From CAILLO01 sp964579735 (lineage in GTDB: Bacteria; Bacillota; Clostridia; Saccharofermentanales; UBA5734): a stretch of DNA of 26,916 nt. Positions 15,010-22,908 of the stretch are shown here, in pieces. A program made the translations under genes and the position numbers. The notes under the pieces were generated by a model, which was not told where the DNA came from, ran no database searches, and worked only from the letters and a program-made list of their open reading frames with translations. The DNA lies in the NCBI GenBank assembly GCA_964579735.1, contig CAZOHH010000033.1, forward strand, positions 1 through 26,916. Reading direction: 5' to 3'. How positions within the stretch are numbered: the stretch's first letter is position 1; each line of letters opens with the position of its first letter.

Positions 15010-15996
15010 ATGCGCTTCGATACGGTCTGGCACCCGGAGAGGTTCCAAGGACTTCACCGGCGGCGTCGTTACTTCGAAGGATGGTACTTCAAGCTGATCG
15101 ATAGGGGTCGCGATTCGGCGATGGCCCTGATTCCCGGCATTTCCTTGGGTGATGATCCTTCGGACAGGCATGCCTTCGTGCAGCTCATCGACGACCGTAC
15201 GGCTCAGGTTGCTTATTTCCGATTTCCTTTCGAGGACTTCCACGCGGATCCGGACCGGTTTCTTGTTGTAATCGGTCCGAATCGATTCGATGCGCACGGG
15301 CTGACCGTGGACCTCGACGACGGAAAGATTTCGGTGAAAGGTTCCCTGCGATTCGATGGCGTCATTCCATTCCCTCACTCCTTCTGGAATCCCGGGGTCA
15401 TGGGACCCTTCACCTTCGTACCCGGCATGGAGTGCTACCACGGCATCGTCAACATCCGCCACCGGATCCATGGGGCCCTTTCGGTCGGAGGGGTTACCCA
15501 CGTCTTCGAGGGTGGTGAAGGGTATATCGAGAAGGATTGGGGGAGATCCTTCCCGAAGTCCTGGGTGTGGATTCAAGCCAACCACTTCCCGGATTCGGAT
15601 GCGAGCGTATTGTTTTCCATCGCCGACATCCCCTTCGTCAAAGGTTCGTTCACCGGTTTCCTGTGCTTTCTCCTGCTTGAGGGAAGGCTTTATCGTTTTG
15701 CGACCTACAATCGGTCGCGCGTGGTGAAGGTCGAACGACATGGAACGTCCGTCCGCGCCATCGTGCGAGGTCCCGCCGGCGCCTTGTCCGTGTCCGCCGA
15801 CAGAGGGGCCGCAGGTGTGCTGCGGGCGCCCAAGGACGGGAGGATGGACCGCGAAATCGAAGAGAGCCTCTCGGCGACCGTCACCGTGAAGATGATCGAT
15901 CGGACCGGGAGGCTCCTCTTCGAGGGTACCAGCCATCAGGCTGGAATGGAGATCAGCGGCGACGTCGACCGGTTGTTCACCAACCGAGGCAGCTGA
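15010..15996 (+). CDS. Tocopherol cyclase-like family protein
   Basis: This 328-residue protein resembles the tocopherol cyclase family (PF14249), named after the plant and cyanobacterial enzyme that closes the chromanol ring of vitamin E. Visible signatures are RRYFEGWYFKL (20-29), the VPGMECYHGIV region (137-147) and GGEGYIEKDWGRSFPKSW (168-185) followed by WIQANHF. Homologues occur in many non-photosynthetic Bacillota where no tocopherol pathway is known, so the reaction here is unknown; binding or modifying a prenyl lipid or quinone is only a guess. No signal peptide is seen. The start lacks a good ribosome site and lies nine bases after the gpx stop, which suggests coupling. It converges on gdhA with nine bases between. 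Confidence 0.82.
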   Translation: MRFDTVWHPERFQGLHRRRRYFEGWYFKLIDRGRDSAMALIPGISLGDDPSDRHAFVQLIDDRTAQVAYFRFPFEDFHADPDRFLVVIGPNRFDAHGLTVDLDDGKISVKGSLRFDGVIPFPHSFWNPGVMGPFTFVPGMECYHGIVNIRHRIHGALSVGGVTHVFEGGEGYIEKDWGRSFPKSWVWIQANHFPDSDASVLFSIADIPFVKGSFTGFLCFLLLEGRLYRFATYNRSRVVKVERHGTSVRAIVRGPAGALSVSADRGAAGVLRAPKDGRMDREIEESLSATVTVKMIDRTGRLLFEGTSHQAGMEISGDVDRLFTNRGS

Positions 15997-16005
15997 ACTG
16001 GTTTA

Positions 16006-17343
16006 TCAGTATGCGACGCCTTGTTCGAACATGGCCTTGGCGACTTTCTCGAATCCCGCGATGTTGGCGCCCATGACGAGGTTGTCCGGGTCGCCGTAAT
16101 CGGCCGCGGCGCGACTGGCATTGCGGTAGATGTTGATCATGATCTCCTTGAGGCGCGCGTCGACTTCTTCGAAGGTCCAATTGAGACGCATGCTGTTCTG
16201 GGACATCTCCAGTGCGGACGTGGCGACGCCACCTGCATTGGCAGCCTTGGCTGGACCATAGATGACCTTGTTTTTCAGGTAGATTTCGACGGCTTCGGGC
16301 GTGGAGGGCATGTTCGCTCCTTCTCCAATCGCGAAGCATCCATTCTTGACCAGGAGAGCCGCGTCCGCACCATCGATCTCGTTCTGAGTGGCGGATGGCA
16401 ATGCGATGTCGCATGGAATCGACCAGATGCCTGCGCAACCGGCCGTATAAGTTGCCTTGGGACGAGCGGCGAGATACTCCTTGATTCTGCCGCGGCGGAC
16501 TTCCTTGATTTCCTGGACGACCTTGAGGTCGATTCCATCTGGGTCATGGATGTAGCCGTCGGAGTCGCTGAGGGCGACGACCTTGCCACCAAGCTGATGG
16601 ACCTTCTGGGTTGCATAGATCGCCACATTGCCGGATCCTGAGATCAAGACGGTGGAACCCTTGAACGACTTACCACGGGGGGCCATGGCCGCTTCCATGA
16701 AATAGCACAAACCGTATCCGGTGGCCTCCGTGCGAGCGAGGGAACCTCCCCATCCGATGCTCTTCCCGGTGAGGACGCCGGTGAAGTTGTTGCGGATGCG
16801 CTTGTACTGGCCATACATATAGCCGATCTCGCGCCCTCCCACACCAATATCGCCGGCAGGTACGTCGATATCGGGACCGATATGGCGGTACAGTTCCGTC
16901 ATGAAGCTCTGGCAGAAGTGCATGACCTCACGATCGGACTTGCCCTTCGGGTCGAAATCGGAGCCGCCCTTGGCTCCGCCGATGGGCAGGCCGGTCAAGG
17001 AATTCTTGAGGATCTGTTCGAACCCGAGGAACTTGATGATTCCGAGATTGACGGAAGGGTGAAGCCGCAGACCGCCCTTGTATGGTCCGATCGCGCTGTT
17101 GAACTGGACGCGGAAACCGCGGTTGACATTGACGTTCCCTGCATCGTCCACCCAGGAAACGCGGAAGATGATCTGACGTTCCGGTTCCACGATTCGGGCG
17201 AACACGCCTGCCTTGACCCATTCAGGATGACGCTCGGCGACCGGGTCCAGGGACTCCAGGACTTCCATGACCGCCTGGTGAAACTCGGGTTCGTTGGGAC
17301 TTCTCTTCTTGACTTGCTCCAGCACCGTTGCCAGATTCTTCAT
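16006..17343 (-). CDS. gdhA: Glutamate dehydrogenase (hexameric, probably NADP-type)
   Basis: GdhA interconverts 2-oxoglutarate plus ammonia and glutamate in the cytoplasm. The 445-residue length is exactly that of the small hexameric class. Conserved parts are FRVQFNSAIGPYKGGLRLHP with the substrate-binding Lys, LPIGGAKGGSDFDPKGKSD with the catalytic Lys, DVPAGDIGVGGREIGYM, the dinucleotide fold GSGNVAIYATQKVHQLGGKVVALSDSDG, and GPAKAANAGGVATSALEMSQN near the C-terminus. The Ser-Asp-Ser after the second strand fits the small anabolic-type enzymes but does not settle NADP against NAD. GGGGG lies before the ATG. It stands alone on its strand, with its own promoter and a leader hairpin. Confidence 0.95.
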   Translation of the reverse strand: MKNLATVLEQVKKRSPNEPEFHQAVMEVLESLDPVAERHPEWVKAGVFARIVEPERQIIFRVSWVDDAGNVNVNRGFRVQFNSAIGPYKGGLRLHPSVNLGIIKFLGFEQILKNSLTGLPIGGAKGGSDFDPKGKSDREVMHFCQSFMTELYRHIGPDIDVPAGDIGVGGREIGYMYGQYKRIRNNFTGVLTGKSIGWGGSLARTEATGYGLCYFMEAAMAPRGKSFKGSTVLISGSGNVAIYATQKVHQLGGKVVALSDSDGYIHDPDGIDLKVVQEIKEVRRGRIKEYLAARPKATYTAGCAGIWSIPCDIALPSATQNEIDGADAALLVKNGCFAIGEGANMPSTPEAVEIYLKNKVIYGPAKAANAGGVATSALEMSQNSMRLNWTFEEVDARLKEIMINIYRNASRAAADYGDPDNLVMGANIAGFEKVAKAMFEQGVAY

Positions 17344-17370
17344 GTATGCATCCCCCTTTGGATGGCATTT

Positions 17371-17411
17371 GAAGGAAGTACATTCCTTCGGCTTCGAATG
17401 CGCCGATTATA
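17371..17411 (-). promoter_or_regulatory. gdhA promoter -10 and leader hairpin
   Basis: On the minus strand TATAAT (17406-17411) is a perfect -10 box with a weak -35 (TTCCCA, 17429-17434). In the leader, GAAGGAA (17371-17377) and TTCCTTC (17383-17389) form a perfect seven-pair hairpin or operator with a five-base centre. It begins about ten bases after the expected transcription start. Confidence 0.55.
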
Positions 17412-17442
17412 TCGCTATATCGAGGCGATGGGAATCCCGAAT

Positions 17443-17470
17443 ATGCAAGCAAACGGTTGCGGACTTGCAT
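17443..17470. repeat. Inverted repeat in the gdhA/acyl-CoA ligase divergent region
   Basis: ATGCAAG (17443-17449) and CTTGCAT (17464-17470) are perfect inverted arms 14 bases apart, with a smaller inverted repeat GCAA-ACGG-TTGC (17449-17460) nested between them. A third TTGCAT occurs at 17503-17508. This looks like a binding region for a regulator of either or both divergent genes. Confidence 0.45.
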
Positions 17471-17502
17471 GACGAGTGAAATCATTCCGAATATCGACTT
17501 CT

Positions 17503-17530
17503 TTGCATCCCATTGAGATTGGGTTATCAT
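17503..17530 (+). promoter_or_regulatory. Promoter of the acyl-CoA ligase operon
   Basis: TTGCAT (17503-17508) and TATCAT (17525-17530) lie 16 bases apart. Transcription from here supports the downstream ATG at 17589, preceded by AGGAGGTG, over the in-frame ATG at 17529, which would overlap the -10 box. Confidence 0.5.
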
Positions 17531-17588
17531 GGGGGAAACTCCTTCGAAGCATGCCTTGGGACCCGGAACATACCCAGGAGGTGCCTCC

Positions 17589-19235
17589 ATGACGGATCGA
17601 ACCATGTACGAGCTGGTACGGGAAAGAGCGCAGGTCTTCATGGACCGTGACGCCGTAGACTTCCTCGGTCGAAGGATTTCCTTCCCCACGCTGATTTCCG
17701 AAATCGACCATGCAGCCGACGGGCTTCTTCTGGCCGGCGTGCGGGCAGGGGACGTCCTGACCCTCTGCCTGCCGAATACGCCGCATGCCGTGGTATCCTT
17801 CTATGCGGCCAACCGCATCGGATGCATCGCGAACATGGTCCACCCTCTTTCCCCACCCGAAGAACTGTCCCGCTCCATGAAGACCGCCCGCAGCGATGTC
17901 CTGATCGTGCTCGACGCATTTCTCCCGAAACACCGGGAGCGGCTCGAGAAGGACCACGTTCGTCTCGTCGTGGCCTGCAGTCTTCCCGACTATCTGCCGT
18001 GGGTGAAAGGCTTCCTCTTCCGTCGGACCACCGGTCGGAAGATTCCGAAGATAATCGAGACGGCAGAAGTACGTCGATGGTCCTCTCTCTTCTCGAAGGG
18101 TCCGGCATCGACCTACGAGCGCAGAATCCAACCTGAGGACCCGGCGGTCTACCTCCACAGCGGAGGCACCACCGGTTCGCCGAAGACAGTCGTCCTTTCC
18201 TCCGAGAACTTCAACCTGCTGGCGGTCGAGGGTCCGTCCATCATCGGCGTCGAAGACACGAAGGGACATTCCATGGTCAGCATCCTTCCTTTCTTCCATG
18301 GGTTCGGACTCTGCATGGGAATGCACGCCATGGTCGTCTGCGGAATCCTTGCGATTCTTGTTCCGAAATTCAACGCCGACGAACTCGCCCGCGTCGTGAA
18401 GAAGAATCGTCCGACCTTGATGGCCGGAGTGCCGACGTTGTTCGATGGCATGGCCTCGAATCCCATTCTTCGCAACGTCGACCTCTCGTCCCTGCATGCC
18501 GTATTCTGCGGAGGGGACTCCCTACCGATCGACTTGAAACGCCGCTTCGACGCCTTCCTCTTGAGTCATGGCGCGAAGACCACGCTCCGTGAAGGGTACG
18601 GATTGACCGAGACCGTCACGGTATGCTGCGTGAACCCGATCGTCGGAGACCGGGAAGGCACCGTGGGGAAGCCGCTTCGCGGTATGTCGATGTGCATCGT
18701 CGAACCTGGCACGCACCGGACGTTGAAGCCAGGTCAGAGCGGCGAGATCTGCGTGAATGCGCCGACGACCATGGTCGGCTACCTCGACGACCCCGAAGCC
18801 ACTGCCGCCGCTCTCTGGACGCACCCCGACGGACTCGTGTGGGTCCACACCGGTGACTTCGGCTCCATGGACGAGGAAGGCTATGTCCATTTTCTCCAGC
18901 GTCTGAAACGCATCGTCAAAGTGTCGGGTGTCCCGGTTTTTCCGTCACAGGTCGAGGATGTCGCGATGACCCTGCCGGAAGTCGCGCTGGCATGCGCCGT
19001 CGGGGTTCCGGACCCTCACAGGATGCACTCCGTCAGGCTCTATGTCGTCGCCGCTCCCGGCGTAGTTGCGGATGACGCGCTGCGCGAGCGGATCAGGCTC
19101 CATTGCGCCGAAAACCTCATCATCTACGCCGTACCGACTTCGATCGTCTTCCGGGAGAAACTGCCCTTGACTCTGGTCGGAAAGATCGACTCGGTGACCT
19201 TGGAAAAAGAAGCGGTCCGGGAGGCCGCGACATGA
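17589..19235 (+). CDS. AMP-dependent acyl-CoA synthetase/ligase
   Basis: This 548-residue enzyme is an ANL-superfamily ligase that activates a carboxylic acid with ATP and normally transfers it to CoA. Motifs in order are the AMP-binding loop SGGTTGSPK (191-199), the YGLTE motif (337-341), HTGDFG with Asp423, RLKRIVKVSGVPVFPSQVED at the hinge to the small domain, and the late catalytic Lys532 in LVGKID. The pattern is closest to long- or medium-chain fatty acyl-CoA ligases, but the substrate cannot be fixed; an acyl-carrier partner is possible too. The start at 17589 is chosen for its AGGAGGTG site. Its TGA overlaps the start of the next gene, a transglutaminase-like lipoprotein. Confidence 0.88.
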   Translation: MTDRTMYELVRERAQVFMDRDAVDFLGRRISFPTLISEIDHAADGLLLAGVRAGDVLTLCLPNTPHAVVSFYAANRIGCIANMVHPLSPPEELSRSMKTARSDVLIVLDAFLPKHRERLEKDHVRLVVACSLPDYLPWVKGFLFRRTTGRKIPKIIETAEVRRWSSLFSKGPASTYERRIQPEDPAVYLHSGGTTGSPKTVVLSSENFNLLAVEGPSIIGVEDTKGHSMVSILPFFHGFGLCMGMHAMVVCGILAILVPKFNADELARVVKKNRPTLMAGVPTLFDGMASNPILRNVDLSSLHAVFCGGDSLPIDLKRRFDAFLLSHGAKTTLREGYGLTETVTVCCVNPIVGDREGTVGKPLRGMSMCIVEPGTHRTLKPGQSGEICVNAPTTMVGYLDDPEATAAALWTHPDGLVWVHTGDFGSMDEEGYVHFLQRLKRIVKVSGVPVFPSQVEDVAMTLPEVALACAVGVPDPHRMHSVRLYVVAAPGVVADDALRERIRLHCAENLIIYAVPTSIVFREKLPLTLVGKIDSVTLEKEAVREAAT

Positions 19236-20488
19236 TCCTCCGGCAGACCCGCCGACGGATCGCCGCCTCCGTACTGGCTCTCTCGTTTCTTGGTGCCGCC
19301 CTCTTTCTGTCGAGTGGCTGCGATGCGTTGCTCCGTCTGGCCGTCCCTACCGCCACGCCGACGGCCGTGCCGACACCCTGGGTTTTCGATGAGGACGTCC
19401 TCTCCCAGACATTGCTTGCGGGAATCGAAGCAGGTGACGAGAAGATCGATCTGTCCGCGCTCGCTATTCCGAATTCCTATCAGGACAAGGTCTATGATGC
19501 ATTCATCCGGATCATAGGGACGAATCCCTCCGCTTACCAGTGCCGTGGTGCGCTCGAGTATGATCTGACCAGCCTCGACGACGGAAAGACCTGGACCATC
19601 GAGGACGTTCGACCCGGGTACCAGCCGGCATCGGTCCTTGAAGCCGCGGATGCGTGGATCGAGGAGCTGGGTCTTGAAGCGAAAACCCCGTTCGAGCGCA
19701 CACAGCTTCTCCACGACCGGATCGTACGGAACACGTCCTATGATGAAGTGGCCGCCGATTCCACCGGAGACGGTAATCCTGCCTTCACTGCCGCGGGGCT
19801 TTTCGAGAACGGCAAAGCCGTTTGTCAGGGCTATGCGGAAGCCTATGTCGTTCTTCTCAATCGTGCGGGTGTTCCCGCAGTCTACGCGAGCGGGACATCG
19901 AAGGGTGTCGCGCACGCCTGGGTGATCGTGAGTCTGGGCGGGAAGTGGTATCATGTCGACCCGACCTACGACGACCCAGTTCCGGATACCGTCAAGCAGA
20001 CGAACTACCGGTACTTTCTCATGAGCGACGATCAGTTGGCGAAGGACCACGAGCGGGATTTTTCGGAACCTGCATGCTCCGATGGGTCCTATGTCTGGAT
20101 GCATCGAATGGACCATGTCGTCCGGTTGAAAGACGGCACCTATGCCTATTCGGATGCCTTGGATGATGGAGCCATCATGCTTTCCGGTCCGAACGGCGTG
20201 GACTCTCGGAAATTGCCCTTCAGACTCTACAACGAGACGCACGACACCACGAGGGGATACTATCTCTGCGTCGACGAGGGTACTCTGTACCTCTCGAACT
20301 ACAGCGACGGGGCTGCCATATATTCCTTGGCATCCGGGGATGATACCCTTCGTCTATTCAAGACCCAGTCGAAACCCGATGGGTTCTTTCCGGCAAAGAA
20401 CCTATGGATCGCGGGGGGAATCCTGCACTACGACCTGATGGACGACGACGGCAACATCACGGGATCTTTCACCCAGACGTTGCCGTAG
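19232..20488 (+). CDS. Transglutaminase-like domain lipoprotein
   Basis: This 418-residue protein has a lipoprotein signal: basic N-terminus, hydrophobic core (11-26) and lipobox SSGC with Cys30. A short Thr/Pro linker (PTATPTAVPTP) follows. The transglutaminase/protease-like core has Cys198 in AVCQGYAEAY, His228 in AHAWVIV and Asp243 in YHVDPTYDDP, a complete Cys-His-Asp triad, so activity is plausible as a protease, crosslinker or amidase on the cell surface. The C-terminal third (about 280-418) is rich in beta strands with repeated Tyr/Asp/Gly segments and resembles the DUF5050-like or propeller-like tails often found with such domains. The ATG at 19232 overlaps the ligase stop as ATGA; translation is probably coupled. 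Confidence 0.85.
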   Translation: MILRQTRRRIAASVLALSFLGAALFLSSGCDALLRLAVPTATPTAVPTPWVFDEDVLSQTLLAGIEAGDEKIDLSALAIPNSYQDKVYDAFIRIIGTNPSAYQCRGALEYDLTSLDDGKTWTIEDVRPGYQPASVLEAADAWIEELGLEAKTPFERTQLLHDRIVRNTSYDEVAADSTGDGNPAFTAAGLFENGKAVCQGYAEAYVVLLNRAGVPAVYASGTSKGVAHAWVIVSLGGKWYHVDPTYDDPVPDTVKQTNYRYFLMSDDQLAKDHERDFSEPACSDGSYVWMHRMDHVVRLKDGTYAYSDALDDGAIMLSGPNGVDSRKLPFRLYNETHDTTRGYYLCVDEGTLYLSNYSDGAAIYSLASGDDTLRLFKTQSKPDGFFPAKNLWIAGGILHYDLMDDDGNITGSFTQTLP

Positions 20489-20501
20489 TCCGAATCCAGG
20501 G

Positions 20502-20601
20502 NNNNNNNNNNNNNNNNNNNNNNNNNNNNNNNNNNNNNNNNNNNNNNNNNNNNNNNNNNNNNNNNNNNNNNNNNNNNNNNNNNNNNNNNNNNNNNNNNNN
20601 N
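20502..20601. other. Assembly gap (100 N)
   Basis: Exactly 100 undetermined bases mark a scaffold join of unknown true length. The gap follows the transglutaminase-like gene by 13 bases and interrupts the ECF S component gene. Neighbourhood across this point depends on the scaffolding being right. Confidence 0.99.
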
Positions 20602-20861
20602 AGGAACAGGGGTTCGGGTACGGCTCCGGTCGCGAATGCGCCGAGAGGTGAAAGCAATGCGACCGCTACGCCCGCCCAGATGCCGGCGAAGGCCGTTGCG
20701 ACGAGAAGGCACAGATTCACGAGGGGTCCGACGAGGAAGTTCTGGAACGCACCCAGGCCGATGCCTATGGCGAGATCTCGGCCGAAGACCTGGAAGACGA
20801 GCGTCAGGGCCAGGAGAATGGCGGTGCGGGTCAGGAACCGGGTCATGCGTGGAATGGGCAT
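20602..20861 (-). CDS. ECF transporter S component-like membrane protein, C-terminus lost in gap
   Basis: The visible 86 residues are strongly hydrophobic: a first helix at about 11-25 (TAILLALTLVFQVFG), then GAFQNFLVGPLVNLCLLVATAFAGIWAGVAVALLSPLGAF, ending in the assembly gap. The basic start, TRTAILLALTLVFQ and the pattern GPLVN followed by G-W/L-x-G-V and LSPL are typical of ECF transporter S components, which bind a vitamin or metal and dock to a shared EcfAA'T module. The substrate cannot be told. A strong TAGGAGGTAC site supports the ATG at 20859-20861. It lies 20 bases after the TM1266-type regulator and is probably in its operon. Confidence 0.7.
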
Positions 20862-20881
20862 TCAAGTACCTCCTATTTCGT

Positions 20882-21124
20882 CTACGCCTTGGCGTAGGCC
20901 GTGGTCACGGAAACCTCTGGGATTCGGCCGAGTTGGCCCGAAAGCGTGCTGATTTCAGCTTGCGAACCGTCGACGACGACGCAGACGATGGAAAGCCCCT
21001 TCTCACGGTAGGGGATTCCCATGCGTCCGATAACGAGCGATGCGTGCAGGTGAAGAAGTTCATTCACGGCTGGAGCCGAATCCAGCGCTTCGACGATCAC
21101 GGTGATCACGGCGATCCGTTCCAT
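20882..21124 (-). CDS. TM1266-family putative regulator of the iron-only hydrogenase system
   Basis: This 80-residue protein matches the small ACT-like family named for Thermotoga TM1266, which is found with [FeFe]-hydrogenase maturation genes in anaerobes and is presumed to be a ligand-binding regulator. Signatures are the first strand ERIAVITVIVE, HASLVIGRMGIPYREKGLSIVCVVVDG in the middle and the end VSVTTAYAKA. The start at 21122-21124 is chosen because GGGAGGTCACCAC precedes it; longer readings to 21226 have no family match and a proline-rich start. No hydrogenase or HydE/F/G gene is in the window, so the link is by family only. An ECF S component follows. Confidence 0.85.
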   Translation of the reverse strand: MERIAVITVIVEALDSAPAVNELLHLHASLVIGRMGIPYREKGLSIVCVVVDGSQAEISTLSGQLGRIPEVSVTTAYAKA

Positions 21125-21238
21125 GTGGTGACCTCCCATGGGAGGCGCGGAAGGCCGAAGAGACCGGAGTTCCGGTGGTTCCGACGGCTTCCTGCGCGGG
21201 GGACCTTGCAGTGAGGCGTAGTTCAATGGACCGGATTC

Positions 21239-21267
21239 AATCTATCACAAGAGGAAAGGTCCGACAA
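21239..21267 (-). promoter_or_regulatory. Possible promoter of the TM1266-type regulator/ECF S component operon
   Basis: On the minus strand TTGTCG (21262-21267) and TAGATT (21239-21244) are 17 bases apart, with TGA just before the -10. It lies just beyond the phoH stop codon. No terminator is visible after phoH, so read-through from phoH is also possible. Confidence 0.4.
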
Positions 21268-21273
21268 GAGTTC

Positions 21274-22686
21274 CTACATGCACCTCTCGGCCAGACGAGC
21301 GAGTTTGCTTCGCTCGACCTGGCGCAGGGTCACGTGACCGGTGATGTCGCACTCCTTCATCTTGTCGATGACGTACACGAGACCATTGGAGCGCGAGTCC
21401 ACCATCAGGTTGTCGATCTGGTTGTCGGACGGGTCCCCGAGGAAGACGAACTTCGAATTCATTCCGGCGCGGGTGAGCATGAGTTTTGCCAGATGAGGCG
21501 TGATCTCCTGCGCTTCGTCCACGATCACGATCGCATCGGACAAGGTTCGTCCGCGCATGTAGGTGAAGGTCTTGGTCTCTATGGTGCCGGCATCGCGCAG
21601 GTCCTCGATGAAGGCGTCGACCTGGAATCCGTCGGACTCCTTGCGTGTGCGGCCGCGGACCTTCGTGACCGGATCCGAGCGCATGAGCATGTCGATGGCA
21701 TCGTAGAAGCTGCCCATCCAGGGGCGCAACTTCTCCTCCTCGGATCCAGGAAGATAGCCTATATCATTTCCGGCCGCAATCGTGGGTCGAACGAAGACGA
21801 TGCGTCGATACTCCTTTTGCTCGAGAACCTTCTCCAGAGCGACGGCAGTGGCCAGAATCGTCTTGCCGGAACCTGCTCCACCCGTGAGCGTGACGAAAGG
21901 GACCGCAGGGTCCATCAGCAGCTCGAAAGCCATCTTCTGTTCCATGTTGATGGGGCGCAGCCCCCATGCCTCATGGTTGCTGTAGCGCAGCGGCACGAGG
22001 GTCTTGCCGTTGAAGCGTGCCAGGACGGAATGGGAGGGGTTCTCCTTGGAAACCGCGTGAACGAATTCGTTGGGGTAGAATTCACGCTTCTTCGGAGGCG
22101 CGAGGCCCTTGTCCTCGAAGATCAGGTCGATTTCCTGACTGGACAATTCCAGTTCCTGATAACCCTTATAGAGATTCTCGACCTGCGTACGGTCGGTCTC
22201 ATAGTCCTCGGCCGTGATTCCGAGCGCTTCGGCCTTGATGCGCATGCAGATGTCCTTCGAGACGAGTATGGTGTTGTGTTCGGGGTGCTCGCGCATCACG
22301 CGCAGGACCGTGGCGAGAATCCGATTGTCGTTCTTGTTGAGGTCGAGGAAGAGATCGGTATGCTCGATCTCATCCCCATGGTGAAGGACGCGGAGGAGGA
22401 TTCCGTCGCCGAGGGAGACTCCTTTGGCGAAACCACTCCGAACGTCGGCCTTGCCGAACAGTGTGGAGAGCGCCCGAGCGGCGCCGCGAGCCTGATAGCC
22501 CGTCAGACCTTCGCGGGTCTTGAGCTGGTCCAATTCCTCGAGGACGATGATGGGGAGAAAGAGGTCGTTGTCCTTGAAGTTCGACAGGCAATCCGGGTCA
22601 TGAAGCAGCACGTTCGTGTCGATGATGTAGTTCTTGCGTCGACCGCCGCGCGTGCGGACGACCCCGTTCGAGTCCACTGCGACCAT
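21274..22686 (-). CDS. PhoH family protein with N-terminal PIN domain (PhoH2/YlaK type)
   Basis: This 470-residue protein joins a PIN ribonuclease domain to a PhoH ATPase/helicase. The PIN part starts with YIIDTNVLLHD (Asp23) and continues through VLEELDQLK and LNKNDNRILA with further acidic residues. The PhoH part has Walker A TGGAGSGKTILA with Lys275 and Walker B AIVIVDEAQEITP, followed by VFLGDPSDNQID. Known PhoH2 proteins unwind and cut RNA. The ATG at 22684-22686 is chosen because AAGGAGGATGCAAC precedes it; an ATG 13 codons further up has no ribosome site. It is transcribed away from the tRNA-Ala gene. Confidence 0.92.
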   Translation of the reverse strand: MVAVDSNGVVRTRGGRRKNYIIDTNVLLHDPDCLSNFKDNDLFLPIIVLEELDQLKTREGLTGYQARGAARALSTLFGKADVRSGFAKGVSLGDGILLRVLHHGDEIEHTDLFLDLNKNDNRILATVLRVMREHPEHNTILVSKDICMRIKAEALGITAEDYETDRTQVENLYKGYQELELSSQEIDLIFEDKGLAPPKKREFYPNEFVHAVSKENPSHSVLARFNGKTLVPLRYSNHEAWGLRPINMEQKMAFELLMDPAVPFVTLTGGAGSGKTILATAVALEKVLEQKEYRRIVFVRPTIAAGNDIGYLPGSEEEKLRPWMGSFYDAIDMLMRSDPVTKVRGRTRKESDGFQVDAFIEDLRDAGTIETKTFTYMRGRTLSDAIVIVDEAQEITPHLAKLMLTRAGMNSKFVFLGDPSDNQIDNLMVDSRSNGLVYVIDKMKECDITGHVTLRQVERSKLARLAERCM

Positions 22687-22731
22687 GTTGCATCCTCCTT
22701 CGAGAGGTACGGTGCGACCGCCCATGCATCA

Positions 22732-22740
22732 AGTGTAGCA
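22732..22740 (-). promoter_or_regulatory. Extended -10 promoter of phoH
   Basis: On the minus strand TGCTACACT is an extended -10 box about 45 bases upstream of the phoH ATG. No clear -35 is present. Confidence 0.45.
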
Positions 22741-22766
22741 TTCTTTTCATGGGGTGGAACCTTCGC

Positions 22767-22795
22767 TTTACAGAAGCACGGTCACCACATATAAT
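22767..22795 (+). promoter_or_regulatory. Promoter of tRNA-Ala
   Basis: TTTACA (22767-22772), a 17-base spacer and TATAAT (22790-22795) form the best standard promoter in the window. Transcription would start about 20 bases before the mature tRNA. Confidence 0.8.
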
Positions 22796-22821
22796 GGGTC
22801 ACGCGGCCTATCGCCGCACAA

Positions 22822-22897
22822 GGGGCAGTGGCTCAGCTGGGAGAGCACCGCGTTCGCAACGCGGGGGTCGAGGGTTCGAATCCCTTCTGCTCCACCA
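22822..22897 (+). tRNA. tRNA-Ala (anticodon CGC)
   Basis: The acceptor arms GGGGCAG and CTGCTCC pair with a G3-U70 wobble, the alanine identity element. The D arm GCTCAGCTGGGAGAGC, the anticodon stem-loop CCGCG-TTCGCAA-CGCGG with anticodon CGC, and the T arm with GGTTCGAAT are all present. The 3' CCA is encoded (22895-22897). It reads codon GCG, useful in a GC-rich genome. Confidence 0.97.
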
Positions 22898-22908
22898 CTC
22901 GGAAACGA

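Noticed and set aside
17415..18497. 360-codon minus-strand open frame overlapping the gdhA upstream region and the ligase
   Set aside because: It crosses the divergent promoter region and the conserved start of the ligase; it is a shadow frame.
21125..21226. Longer N-terminus for the TM1266-type regulator
   Set aside because: The extra 34 residues are Pro/Arg-rich without family match, and the better ribosome site is before the 21124 start.
21175..22794. 539-codon plus-strand open frame opposite phoH
   Set aside because: It covers the PIN and PhoH motifs in antisense and runs into the phoH promoter; no protein family is visible.
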